Positions 28,956-37,134 are shown, counted from the stretch's first letter. The stretch: 64,000 nucleotides of DNA from Yoonia vestfoldensis DSM 16212 (GCF_000382265.1 NZ_KB907973.1:1-64000), one strand, 5' to 3'. Translations and numbers: made by a program. The notes: generated by a model not told the origin, from the sequence alone.

Positions 28956-29932
28956 CCCCCCTTGGTCAAGGTGATTGGGGCTGGCGCTTGGGCGAAAAGC
29001 CCGCCGACGCCAACGCCACTTGCCTCGCCGCGATCATCGCGCACAAGGAACAATACGTCGAGCCCGTGTTTTTCCGCGACTGCCGCGCCGGCGTCTGGTC
29101 CCAGCACCATCAGTGCCGTTGCCCAGGCATCGGCCTCGGCACAGGTGCGGGCGACCACGCTGACCGAGGCGGGCCCGGCGATCAGCGGTGCGCCGCGCTT
29201 TGGGTCCATCGTGTGCGACAGGCGCTGCCCGTGCACCTCGACCCAGTGGCGGTAATCGCCCGAGGTCGCCACGGCGGCATCCTGCAACGCAAGGACCGAC
29301 CGGGGAGCGCGGCGCCCGGCGTCCGGAGCCTCGACCGCGATGGTCCAGGCTGTGCCATCCGGGCGCAGGCCCATGGCGCGCATCTCGCCGTCGATCCCGA
29401 CAAGCGCGTTGGTGATCTCATGGTCACGAAGGGTCTCGGCCAGCCGGTCAACGCCGTAGCCCTTGGCAATGCCGTTCAGGTCGAGCGCGACCGGCGCAGT
29501 CTTGCGCAGCGCCATCCCGTCGAGTTCCAGTACGTCATGCGCGGGGCGGCGCGGCGCGGCCATCGCCTTGCGGATACCGTCGGGCGCGGCTGCGTCTGGC
29601 CCAAAGCCCCAGGCGGTCACCGCATCGCCCATGCCGATGTCGAACGCGCCACCCGAGGCGCGCCCGATCTCAAGGCCAAGCCGCAGGACAGCGTGCAGAT
29701 GCGTCGGCACGGTCAGCCAGCAGCCGACCGCCGCTGCGTTGACGCGCATCAGGTCGCTGTCGGGCTTCCATGTCGACATCTGCATGTCGACCGCGTCCAC
29801 GGCCGCCTGAAGTGCTTCCTGCACCGCTGCCGTGTCGAAACCAGGTGCGACAAAGAACACAGCCGACCACCGCGTGCCCATGGTTGGGCCGTTCAGGGCG
29901 ATGCGCGCCTTTTCAGTAGACATCTTCGACAT
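28952..29932 (-). CDS. apbE: FAD:protein FMN transferase (flavinyltransferase)
   Basis: 326 residues from the ATG at 29932 with GAGGG five bases before it; a second ATG is nine bases later. Family motifs: PTMGTRWSA near the start, LDLNGIAKGYGVD, GIDGEMRAMG and LSHTMDPKRGAPL (metal/FAD site). ApbE attaches FMN through a phosphoester to Ser/Thr of exported or membrane proteins. The N-terminus has no clear signal peptide, so export is uncertain. A candidate target, the DUF2271 protein, is encoded two genes upstream. It overlaps its neighbours at both ends. Confidence 0.95.
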   Translation of the reverse strand: MSKMSTEKARIALNGPTMGTRWSAVFFVAPGFDTAAVQEALQAAVDAVDMQMSTWKPDSDLMRVNAAAVGCWLTVPTHLHAVLRLGLEIGRASGGAFDIGMGDAVTAWGFGPDAAAPDGIRKAMAAPRRPAHDVLELDGMALRKTAPVALDLNGIAKGYGVDRLAETLRDHEITNALVGIDGEMRAMGLRPDGTAWTIAVEAPDAGRRAPRSVLALQDAAVATSGDYRHWVEVHGQRLSHTMDPKRGAPLIAGPASVSVVARTCAEADAWATALMVLGPDAGAAVAEKHGLDVLFLVRDDRGEASGVGVGGLFAQAPAPITLTKGG

Positions 29933-32123
29933 ATCGACCCTCTGCCTTGAGGACGGCGGGTGAAAGCCCGGACGGTGCGAGGATCTCGGCCAGTGCCTCC
30001 GTGACGCCAGCCGCCATGTCGCGACCGCCACAAACCATCACGCGCGCGCCGTCGCGGATCAGGCCTGCCACTTGCGCTCCGTCGCCGCGCAGCGCGTCTT
30101 GCACGTAGTGAGGCCGCCCCCCCCCGCGCGAGACTGCCGTGACCAGCCCGGTCAGGCGGCCGTCGGCCTGCCAGCCGGGCATGTCCTGCCCATAAAAGAA
30201 ATCGCTGTCCGCGTGGCGCATCCCGAAAAACAGGTGGATCGGTCGCCGCCGCGCATTGCCGCGGACGAACCCTGCAAGCGGCCCGATGCCGGTGCCCGCG
30301 CCGATCAGGATCAGCGGGGCACGGCCCCGTCCGGGATAAAAACCTGGATTGCGGCGCAGGAAGGCTGTGACGGTATCGCCGGGCATCAGCGCCGTGAGGC
30401 GGGTGGAGACAAGACCGCCGGGATGCTTTCTGACGACGATCTCGATGAATCCGTCCCGGCGTGCAGAGGCAAGCGAGTATAGTCGCGGCACGGCGCTGCC
30501 GTCGGGCAGGATACCGATCAGGTCGCCTGCGGTGAATTGCGCAAATCCCGCCCCGGTCAACCGCTGCCAAAGCGTGGCGCGCGGCAGCGCGAACCGCAGG
30601 ATCGCCGCCCTTGCCTGCACTTCAGAGCCATAGTCGCGCCGGGACATCAGCGTCAGCGTCTGTGTCGCCGGGCTGACCGGCGTGTGGACGAGGTCCAGAT
30701 CCGTCCCCATCGCCTGACCAAGCGCGCGACCCCAGCGCGCGAAGTCCTGCGGCGATTGCCTGTCGACGGTGTCCGGCGGCATAAACGCGTCCCAGCCCTT
30801 GGCGCGGGCAGCCTCGGACACGGCCTCGGCAAAGGCGCAATAGGCCGGAAAGCTGCGGTCGCCGAAGCCAAGCACGGCGATGGGCGCGTCCGGCGCGCGG
30901 TCAGCGGCGTTCAACTGGTCAAGGAAACCCTTGGCCGATGCAGGGGCGGCCCCGTCGCCATAGGTTGCGGCAAGCACGATGATCCGCTCGGCGCTGCCAT
31001 GACGTCTCGGCGCATAGCCCGACATCGGCCCGACATGGACGCTGTGCCCGGCCTTGGTCAGCGCGGCGTGAAGCGTTGCGGCAAAGCCCCATGTGGTGCC
31101 ACCCTCGCTGCCCACCAGCACGATCGTTCTGGCGCGCCCGGCAGGCTGATTGCCCCGGATGCGCAGCCGCCCACGCCGTCCGGCAAGCCAGATCAGGACG
31201 CCTGTCGCGCCCATCGCGGGCACGCCAAGCGCCATCAGCCCAAGGACCAGACCCAGCGTCGCGGCACCTTGCCCTGTGTGCAGCATATAGATGGTTTCCG
31301 AAACGCGTTCCCACCCGGTCAGGTCGGCCCATGCCAGAAGCGCACCGTTGCCCTGATCGATGTACCCGGTTCCGCCGTCGGTTTTCAGCGTGTAGGCATC
31401 CGTCACATCGCCCGAAAAGGGAAAGCTCAATTCACGCAGTTCAGCGACCGGCGTTTGTTGCAAAATGGGCATCTGATCCGGGGCGAACCCGGTATCCCCG
31501 GTCACCTCGGCCGGAAAGGCAAGTGCGGCCGCACCGTCCGGAAGCAGGTCGAAGGTGGAGGCTGTCATCCAAAGGGCCGTCGCGGCGGAAAGCACAAGAC
31601 CGATCACGGCGATGCGGGCGATCTCGACATGGAGCCGTCCGGCAAGCGGACCGCGCAGCGGCGTGAACCAGTGCCGCCAACCGCCGACCCGCCGCATGAC
31701 CAACGCGATGCCGGAAAACGCCAGAACCAGCATCGCCGCCGCGCCTGCGGCCATCGCAATGCGACCGCCATCCCCCAGCAAAAGCGAGCGGTGCAGGTTG
31801 GTCAGCCAACGTTCGATCCGATTGGGATCGGCCGAAGCGACGCCTTGCCCCGTCGCCGGGTCGATCACCGCGGCACCTGGCGCGCCCTGATCGAACCAAT
31901 AGGCGGTGATCCGGCCCGAGGGTTGGCGCCGGATCTGCTCGACGCCCGGATAAGCCAGCTTGATACGTGCCGCGAGTGTGGCGACGGTCAGGCCGGTCTC
32001 CGGCTGCGCCGCGCCGATCCGCTCGGCCGCCGGAAAGACCGACAGCGCCGCCCCGCTCAGCGCGAGGATGGTGATGAGGGCAAGGGCCACAAGACCCGGC
32101 CAGCGATGGATTGCGCGGATCAT
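29913..32123 (-). CDS. PepSY-membrane / flavodoxin / reductase fusion, transmembrane electron carrier
   Basis: 736 residues in three parts. Residues 1 to about 335: PepSY-type membrane region with four hydrophobic segments and conserved His (IHRWPG, NLHRSLL). About 336-480: flavodoxin-like FMN domain (TIVLVGSEGGTTWGFAATLH). About 500-736: ferredoxin-reductase-like FAD/NAD(P)H domain with RLYSLASARR and LIGAGTGIGPLAGF. Such fusions resemble sulfite reductase flavoproteins and siderophore/ferric reductases and should pass electrons from NAD(P)H across the inner membrane. The gene lies 12 bases after the DUF2271 gene. Confidence 0.92.
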   Translation of the reverse strand: MIRAIHRWPGLVALALITILALSGAALSVFPAAERIGAAQPETGLTVATLAARIKLAYPGVEQIRRQPSGRITAYWFDQGAPGAAVIDPATGQGVASADPNRIERWLTNLHRSLLLGDGGRIAMAAGAAAMLVLAFSGIALVMRRVGGWRHWFTPLRGPLAGRLHVEIARIAVIGLVLSAATALWMTASTFDLLPDGAAALAFPAEVTGDTGFAPDQMPILQQTPVAELRELSFPFSGDVTDAYTLKTDGGTGYIDQGNGALLAWADLTGWERVSETIYMLHTGQGAATLGLVLGLMALGVPAMGATGVLIWLAGRRGRLRIRGNQPAGRARTIVLVGSEGGTTWGFAATLHAALTKAGHSVHVGPMSGYAPRRHGSAERIIVLAATYGDGAAPASAKGFLDQLNAADRAPDAPIAVLGFGDRSFPAYCAFAEAVSEAARAKGWDAFMPPDTVDRQSPQDFARWGRALGQAMGTDLDLVHTPVSPATQTLTLMSRRDYGSEVQARAAILRFALPRATLWQRLTGAGFAQFTAGDLIGILPDGSAVPRLYSLASARRDGFIEIVVRKHPGGLVSTRLTALMPGDTVTAFLRRNPGFYPGRGRAPLILIGAGTGIGPLAGFVRGNARRRPIHLFFGMRHADSDFFYGQDMPGWQADGRLTGLVTAVSRGGGRPHYVQDALRGDGAQVAGLIRDGARVMVCGGRDMAAGVTEALAEILAPSGLSPAVLKAEGRYVEDVY

Positions 32124-32135
32124 GACACTCTTGCC

Positions 32136-32606
32136 TCACATGTCGTAGGCAAAGCTGGCGATGTAACGACGGCCAGCCACAGGCACGCCCGCGCCTTCGG
32201 TCGTCAGCGGCACCGCCACCTCGTTCGGGCTGTCGCGCATGTCCTCGACGGCGGCGTCAATGTGCAGCGTGTAGCCCGCATCGAACAGCGCATCGGCAAG
32301 GTCGAGCGTGATCTCGAGCGTTCGACCCGCGCCCACGCTGGCACCCGTGATGCCGTCCACCTGTGCGGTGTCGCCATTCGTCACCCGATGCCAGTCGGTC
32401 AGATGCTCGTAGTATTTCGACTTGCCACCGGCCATCCAGAGACTGCCGGCATAGGCACCTGTGGCGTCGGTGACGAAGAGCACGAGATAGGCCCCGTCGC
32501 CGCCGTAACTGTTAAGCGTCGTGGTCAGTGTCACCGGGCGCGCCATGGCAAGACCCGGAAGTGTCAGCGCCGTGGTCATGGCGAGTGCTGCGAGAAGTGA
32601 TTTCAT
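32136..32606 (-). CDS. DUF2271 periplasmic protein with flavinylation-type motif
   Basis: 156 residues with a signal peptide ending AMA. DGITGAS at 84-90 fits the D-x-x-S/T-G-A-S/T pattern recognised by ApbE, so Ser90 is a candidate site for covalent FMN. DUF2271 proteins are known to be encoded beside PepSY reductases and ApbE. The likely role is a periplasmic flavin electron carrier fed by the reductase encoded next. The start follows AAGGATACACCTG. Confidence 0.88.
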   Translation of the reverse strand: MKSLLAALAMTTALTLPGLAMARPVTLTTTLNSYGGDGAYLVLFVTDATGAYAGSLWMAGGKSKYYEHLTDWHRVTNGDTAQVDGITGASVGAGRTLEITLDLADALFDAGYTLHIDAAVEDMRDSPNEVAVPLTTEGAGVPVAGRRYIASFAYDM

Positions 32607-32643
32607 CAGGTGTATCCTTTGGTTCGATGGGTGCGCAGGAGGC

Positions 32644-33009
32644 TCAGTTCACTTGGGCCTGTGGTGGGGCGCCGTTCCCGAAAAGCCCGTTTTGCGGCGG
32701 GGCAGCGGTGCCCGCGGTCGCGGGATCAGGAGCGCCGCCAATGCAATCGTCATCATCATCGTCATCCTCGCAGTCCTCGTCGTGGTCATCATCGCCGTGG
32801 TCGCGGCGCGCGCCGTGGTTTTCGTCGTCATCATCGCCGTCGTCGTCGCTGGCAAGGATGACGGGCAACGACTTTGCGCCATCCTCATAGAGCGTCGTCA
32901 AAGGGCGCTGAATTGCGTTGGGGGCGGTGGCCATCGCACTCCAGCCGGTTGTGCCGATCACGGCCGTCAGCGCGGTGGAGGCGACAAGAAGCGTCAGGGT
33001 CTTTTTCAT
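32644..33009 (-). CDS. Secreted acidic Asp/Glu/His-rich protein
   Basis: 121 residues: a signal peptide (MKKTLTLLVASTALTAVIG), a short folded-looking segment, then a run dominated by Asp, Glu and His (DDDGDDDDENHG, HGDDDHDEDCEDDDDDDDC) holding both Cys of the tail, and a Pro/Ala-rich end. This composition suits loose binding of divalent cations in the periplasm. I do not recognise the family. It is the first gene of the six-gene operon, 37 bases before the DUF2271 gene. The operator-like sequence at 33088-33105 lies 79 bases upstream. Confidence 0.75.
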   Translation of the reverse strand: MKKTLTLLVASTALTAVIGTTGWSAMATAPNAIQRPLTTLYEDGAKSLPVILASDDDGDDDDENHGARRDHGDDDHDEDCEDDDDDDDCIGGAPDPATAGTAAPPQNGLFGNGAPPQAQVN

Positions 33010-33062
33010 GGCAGGCTTTCCTTATGTTTGCTCTGCACTCTTCTGGACCTTCGACCTGAGGG

Positions 33063-33108
33063 TTTCCTGACGCATGAACGCGGCTGGCTTCAGCTTGGCG
33101 TCAGGAAA
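33063..33108. promoter_or_regulatory. Operator-like site upstream of the flavin/metal operon
   Basis: 33088-33105 reads CTTCAGCTTGGCGTCAGG and matches the site at 34262-34279 at 16 of 18 positions. It holds two TCAG half-sites 11 bases apart, the spacing used by OmpR-family regulators. In addition TTTCCTGACGC (33063-33073) and GCGTCAGGAAA (33098-33108) form a perfect 11-base inverted repeat. Confidence 0.6.
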
Positions 33109-33133
33109 AATGCCCCCGCTGCGGGGGCATTTG
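33106..33133 (-). terminator. Rho-independent terminator after the cytochrome b561 gene
   Basis: On the minus strand a GC-rich hairpin with arms TGCCCCC and GGGGGCA (33111-33129) is followed at once by five T residues. It lies 52 bases past the stop of the cytochrome gene and separates that pair from the six-gene operon. Confidence 0.85.
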
Positions 33134-33184
33134 ACCACGTGCTGCCAAAATGATGTCCGGCCGCGGCGTCTTGATGCAGGGGGG

Positions 33185-33850
33185 TCAGGCGATGTCGCCG
33201 GGGGCAGGTGCGCGTTTGTCGCCGGTAACCATGGCCTGCGCGAGGTTTTCATGGTGCCGAAAGGACGCGATCACCACACTCGCGACATGCAACGCGATCA
33301 GGAAAAGCATCAGGTTCGCAAGAACCTCGTGGACTTCCTCCAGCGCTTCCTCGCCGCCCAGCCCGTTTTCGGCGCCGTCTTGATCGGCGTCTGCCCAAGC
33401 GGGGGCCACGATCTGCGGCATCTGCGGCAGCATCGCGAGGCGCGCGGGCTCGGCCATCAGCCAGCCGGTCAGCGCGGTGCCCGCCAGCGTCACCAGCAAC
33501 ACGAGGATCATCACGCCGCCGGCCGGATTGTGACCGAGATAGCGCCGCTCTCGTCTCTGCGTCATGTCGCCGACATAAGACAATGTGGCGGCGGGCCCTT
33601 TCAGGAACTGGGCAAAGCGCGCATAGCGGCTGCCGACAAATCCCCAGACGAGGCGGAACGCGACCAGCCCCGCGACGACGTAGCCCGCAATTTCGTGGAC
33701 GGTTGACAGTTCTTCGGCGCTCAGCCAGGCCACGAGGAAGGCGGCGACAAGGCTCCAGTGGAACACCCGCACCAGCGGGTCCCATACCCGGACCTTGCCG
33801 GTCGCGGGTGACCCGTCGTTCCGGGCCTCGTGCAAGAATGTCTTAGTCAT
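33185..33850 (-). CDS. Cytochrome b561-type membrane protein
   Basis: 221 residues from the ATG at 33850 behind a strong GGAGGCGACA ribosome site. Four membrane helices with His in the expected places: VRVFHWSLVAAFLVAW, VHEIAGYVVAGLVAFRLVWG, LGHNPAGGVMIL and FLIALHVASVVIASFRHHEN, the pattern of di-haem b561 proteins. It also has a long loop before the last helix. It would pass electrons between quinol and periplasmic partners. Its start overlaps the end of the PepSY protein gene by eight bases. Confidence 0.92.
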   Translation of the reverse strand: MTKTFLHEARNDGSPATGKVRVWDPLVRVFHWSLVAAFLVAWLSAEELSTVHEIAGYVVAGLVAFRLVWGFVGSRYARFAQFLKGPAATLSYVGDMTQRRERRYLGHNPAGGVMILVLLVTLAGTALTGWLMAEPARLAMLPQMPQIVAPAWADADQDGAENGLGGEEALEEVHEVLANLMLFLIALHVASVVIASFRHHENLAQAMVTGDKRAPAPGDIA

Positions 33851-34178
33851 TGTCGCCTCCTGTCCGGTCGCTGCGGGGACGATCATCGTCCTCGCTCTCG
33901 TCCTCGTCCTCGTCTTCATATTCGACCTCGATCACGTCGAGCGTGGCGGGTTGGATCGTCACCTCGATGCGGCGCCCTGCGGCGTCGCGACCGTCGATCT
34001 CGTAGCAGCCGTCATCAATCTTGATACGGCGCACCGTCCAGCCGTTCTCTTCGGCCAGCCGCGCCACGGCATCGCGCGGCTGCCAATCGGCCATCGGCAC
34101 AAAGCAATCTTCGTCCGCCATCGCCGTTCCGGGCGCAAGCAATACGACGAAGCCGAGAATTGTCAGGATCGTCTTCAT
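33843..34178 (-). CDS. Periplasmic PepSY-domain protein with acidic tail
   Basis: 111 residues from the ATG at 34178 (RBS GGAGTTTGGCCC). Signal peptide ending AMADE; PepSY-type fold with WQPRDAVARLAEENGWTVRR and GCYEIDGRDAAGRRIEVTI; then VEYEDEDEDESEDDDRPR, a strongly acidic tail like that of the secreted protein at 32644-33009. Proteins of this type are often targets of two-component systems next to cytochrome b561, which is exactly the context here. Confidence 0.88.
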   Translation of the reverse strand: MKTILTILGFVVLLAPGTAMADEDCFVPMADWQPRDAVARLAEENGWTVRRIKIDDGCYEIDGRDAAGRRIEVTIQPATLDVIEVEYEDEDEDESEDDDRPRSDRTGGDND

Positions 34179-34261
34179 GGGCCAAACTCCAGGTTGCAGC
34201 CATATTGGGCGAACCATGCACGACAAACCTGACAGGCTGCTGAAGCAAGTGAACTGATCTG

Positions 34262-34279
34262 CGTCAGCTTCGCGTCAGG
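34262..34279 (+). promoter_or_regulatory. Operator-like direct repeat between PepSY gene and response regulator
   Basis: CGTCAGCTTCGCGTCAGG contains GCGTCAG twice (34261-34267 and 34272-34278) with an 11-base period, typical of OmpR-family binding sites. It is 84 bases upstream of the PepSY start and 46 upstream of the regulator start. The near-copy at 33088-33105 has the same orientation and a similar distance (79) to its minus-strand gene. Confidence 0.65.
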
Positions 34280-34324
34280 CGGACCGGTCAGGATGGGTCA
34301 AAATGTAAAGGAACCGGACCAGAC

Positions 34325-34984
34325 ATGCGCATTCTGCTGATCGAGGACGACACCACGCTCGGTGCCGCAGTGCGCGACCAGATCGCGGCAGATGGTCAAT
34401 CGGGGGATTGGGTCACGCGGCTTGACGCGGCGGGCGACGCATTGCGCGCGGCGTCCTACGACCTGATCCTGCTGGACCTGATGCTGCCCGACGGGCGCGG
34501 CATCGGGTTCCTGAAGAGCTTGCGCGCAGGCGGGGACGTGACGCCGGTCATCATCCTGACCGCGCTTGACCAGATATCGGACCGGATCGAGGGGCTGAAC
34601 GCAGGAGCCGACGATTATCTGGTCAAGCCCTTCGATCTGGCTGAACTGTCCGCCCGGATCGGATCGGTCGCCCGGCGCTACAGCGGTAACCCGAATCCCA
34701 TCATCACCCACGGACCGCTTGACATTGATCTGGCCGCGCGCAGCGTCCACCGCGACGGCAAGCCCGTTCAACTGACCGCCCGGGAATGGGCGTTGTTCGA
34801 AACGTTTCTCGCTCGGCCCGGCCAGCTTCTTTCGAAGCCGCAGCTTGAGGAAAAGCTCTATGCTTTTGACGCGGAAGTCGAAAGCAACACGATCGAGGTG
34901 CATGTCAGCCGCCTGCGCAAGAAACTCGGGGCGCAGGTTGTCGAAACAGAGCGGGGCATGGGCTATCGGCTGGGGCGTCCATGA
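34325..34984 (+). CDS. OmpR-family response regulator
   Basis: 219 residues. Receiver domain with acidic pocket Asp8/Asp9, phosphorylation site Asp51 in LILLDLMLPDGRG, Thr in VIILTA and Lys in LVKPFD. The winged-helix DNA-binding domain has LTAREWALFETFLARPGQLL and IEVHVSRLRKKLG. It resembles the QseB/PmrA/TctD branch. The start follows AAAGGAACCGGACCAG. The kinase gene overlaps it by four bases. Two shared operator-like sites suggest it controls the PepSY-cytochrome pair and the six-gene flavin/metal operon. Confidence 0.95.
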   Translation: MRILLIEDDTTLGAAVRDQIAADGQSGDWVTRLDAAGDALRAASYDLILLDLMLPDGRGIGFLKSLRAGGDVTPVIILTALDQISDRIEGLNAGADDYLVKPFDLAELSARIGSVARRYSGNPNPIITHGPLDIDLAARSVHRDGKPVQLTAREWALFETFLARPGQLLSKPQLEEKLYAFDAEVESNTIEVHVSRLRKKLGAQVVETERGMGYRLGRP

Positions 34985-36351
34985 GGTGGCCTGCCAGCCT
35001 TCAGGCACGGCTTGGCCTTTCGCTTGGCCTTGTGCTGACATTGCTCTGGCTTCTGGCCGCGACGGTCACGGCTGTGATCGTCCGCGATGAACTGGACGAG
35101 GTGTTCGACAGCGCGCTCCGCGAGACGGCAGAACGTATCCTGCCGCTGGCGGTGGCCGATATCGTCGGGCGTGACGCGCCGGGCATGACGCAGCGGGTTG
35201 CGCCGATCCGCGAACATGACGAGTTCTTCACCTATGTCGTGCGTGACGCCGAGGGGCGCATCCTGCTGCAATCCCATGCGGCGGACCCCGCAGCGTTCCC
35301 GTCATATGATGGGCAGGGATTTCGGCAGACCGCGACCCATCGGCTTTACAGCGACGCGGCGCTGCAGGGCACGATCCGCATCACCGTGGCCGAGCCGCTT
35401 GCGCATCGGGCGTTGGTCGCGCGGGAAATCCAGATGGGTCTGGGTCTGCCGCTTCTGGTCGTGCTGCCATTGGCGATTTTGGCGATCATCGTCGCCGTCC
35501 GGTTCAGCCTCGCGCCATTGCGTCGATTTCGGGCGCGGCTGGACTCGCGCGGCGCGCGTGACCTGTCGGACGTGCCTGCCAGCGACTTGCCGACAGAGAT
35601 TGCGCCGCTGGCCGCCACCTTGAATGGCCTTCTGACCCGGTTGCGCGATGCCTTCGAGGCCGAGCGCAGTTTTGCCGCGAATGCCGCACATGAATTGCGC
35701 ACGCCGCTCGCAGGCGCGATCGCGCAGGCGCAGCGGCTTCGGTCAGAGACCGCAGACCCCGGCATTGATGCGCGCGCCGCCGAGATCGAGGCGACGCTCA
35801 AACGGCTCACGCGCCTTGCCGAGCGTCTGTTGCAGCTTGCACGGGCCGAAGGCGGGCGTCTGCGGACCGATCAGAGCATGGACGTCAGGGCCGTCGCGCA
35901 GATCGTGGTTGATGATATCATGCGCGCCAACGCGCCGGGCCGCGTCGCGCTGCGCTTGCCGGACACGCCTGTCCAGTCCGACATCGACCCGGATACCTTT
36001 GCGATTGTGTGCCGGAACCTTGTGGACAATGCGCTCCGGCATGGCGCGCAAAGCGCGCCGGTCGAGGTCACCATGACGGCTGACGGACGTCTGATCGTGG
36101 CGAATGACGGTCCCGCACTGGCGCGCGACAGCCTTGATCGCCTCACGCGGCGGTTCGAGCGGGCAGATGCGCGCGCCGATGGCAGTGGGCTCGGCCTTGC
36201 CATCGTGGCCGCCATAGCAGAGCGGCTGGGAAGCCAGCTGCTGCTGGAATCGCCGCGTCCGGGTGGGTCTTGCGGGTTTCAGGCGTCGATCATGTTGCCG
36301 ACACCTGTGCCGGACACCCGATCCGGCGGCATTTGGCGCGGGCTTGAATGA
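34981..36351 (+). CDS. Sensor histidine kinase
   Basis: 456 residues: membrane helix at about 12-34, a periplasmic sensor domain of about 115 residues, a second helix (PLLVVLPLAILAIIVAVRFS), a HAMP-like linker, the H box AHELRTPL with His237, N box NLVDNALRHG and ATP-lid DGSGLGLAIVAAIAE. The sensor part has no family-defining residues I recognise. ATGA overlap with the response regulator makes them one unit. The signal is likely an envelope metal or redox state, judged only from the genes around it. Confidence 0.95.
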   Translation: MRWPASLQARLGLSLGLVLTLLWLLAATVTAVIVRDELDEVFDSALRETAERILPLAVADIVGRDAPGMTQRVAPIREHDEFFTYVVRDAEGRILLQSHAADPAAFPSYDGQGFRQTATHRLYSDAALQGTIRITVAEPLAHRALVAREIQMGLGLPLLVVLPLAILAIIVAVRFSLAPLRRFRARLDSRGARDLSDVPASDLPTEIAPLAATLNGLLTRLRDAFEAERSFAANAAHELRTPLAGAIAQAQRLRSETADPGIDARAAEIEATLKRLTRLAERLLQLARAEGGRLRTDQSMDVRAVAQIVVDDIMRANAPGRVALRLPDTPVQSDIDPDTFAIVCRNLVDNALRHGAQSAPVEVTMTADGRLIVANDGPALARDSLDRLTRRFERADARADGSGLGLAIVAAIAERLGSQLLLESPRPGGSCGFQASIMLPTPVPDTRSGGIWRGLE

Positions 36352-36411
36352 CCCAAGAGGCAGGGACGGTATCTCCACCGGGCTGTAAGGCTGAGGTGAG
36401 GTCGAAGACGG

Positions 36412-36442
36412 AAAGCCCTTGCGGGAACGCGGGGGCTTTTTC
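36412..36442 (+). terminator. Rho-independent terminator after the histidine kinase gene
   Basis: AAAGCCC at 36412-36418 pairs with GGGGCTTT at 36433-36440, with inner pairs GCG/CGC, followed by a T-rich end. It ends the two-component operon about 60 bases after the kinase stop. Confidence 0.7.
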
Positions 36443-36513
36443 TATGATTGCATGGTCTTGCAATCCGTATGACACTGTAGGTTGAAATAGATTTGCGGGG
36501 TTGTATCTGAGAT

Positions 36514-37134
36514 ATGGAGGAGCCGAAGTTCAAGACTTCTGATGTCAATCCCCTGCCTGAACTGTCGGGCGTGCGCGTTGAGTTAGAACCAACAGCTGAG
36601 TTTTTCGAGTTGAAGTGTCGCTTGCTGTTCGCTGTAATGCGGTATGAACATCAAGGTCGTGAATACGAAGTGGGTGTTACTCGGGCCTACTTGCGCCTTT
36701 CTCTTGAAGGCTGTGAGACTGTTTTGGGATCAAGCTTTGGCGAGAATGTGCTTGCATCGGTAGTGGAAGAGAACAGCCTAGAGAAACAAGCGGGATTTGT
36801 GGTTTCGGGTGGTATCAGCGCGGGTTCAGTGAGTGGCGTCAATGTGAATTTGGGTGGACGTGGTGAAGTTGGAGTCTCAAAAAAACAAAAGATCAGCGAG
36901 ACCAAGACACACCTCCCTGTCATCGCTAGGCCCAACGACTCATGGGAGGTTTTGCCGCAAGTTACTAGTGCAGGTCGCGCGCCAATAATTGATGGTACAG
37001 CAATCCCAAGTATTGCCCTATGTACGCTTCGGAGAAAAAAGGGTGGTAACAGAATGGTAGTGATCGGAGAGGTTCAAGTTTCAAAACGGTCAATAAAGGT
37101 ATCAGCTGTTGGTGGAAACTTAATTGGTAAGTAA
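36514..37134 (+). CDS. Unknown protein of an AT-rich islet
   Basis: 206 residues, no signal peptide or membrane helix. The first half is mixed alpha/beta (LELPTAEFFE-like segments, VMRYEHQGREYEVGVTRAYL); residues about 95-125 are Gly/Ser/Val-rich (VVSGGISAGSVSGVNVNLGG), suggesting a glycine-rich turn region. I do not recognise the family. Codon use is visibly AT-richer than in all neighbours, which points to recent transfer. It is followed after 134 bases by the pentapeptide-type gene in the same direction; the two may be a pair. Confidence 0.7.
   Translation: MEEPKFKTSDVNPLPELSGVRVELEPTAEFFELKCRLLFAVMRYEHQGREYEVGVTRAYLRLSLEGCETVLGSSFGENVLASVVEENSLEKQAGFVVSGGISAGSVSGVNVNLGGRGEVGVSKKQKISETKTHLPVIARPNDSWEVLPQVTSAGRAPIIDGTAIPSIALCTLRRKKGGNRMVVIGEVQVSKRSIKVSAVGGNLIGK

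Noticed and set aside
30537..32600. 687-codon plus-strand open frame
   Set aside because: Antisense to the PepSY-flavodoxin-reductase and DUF2271 genes, whose motifs are clear; the translation is a basic low-complexity shadow.
32740..32880. Tandem GAC/GAT-type microsatellite as a separate repeat
   Set aside because: It is the codon pattern of the Asp-rich region of the secreted acidic protein, in frame throughout.
36446..36465. Attachment site of an integrated element
   Set aside because: A short inverted repeat is present, but no integrase, no tRNA end and no matching copy at the right edge of the islet.
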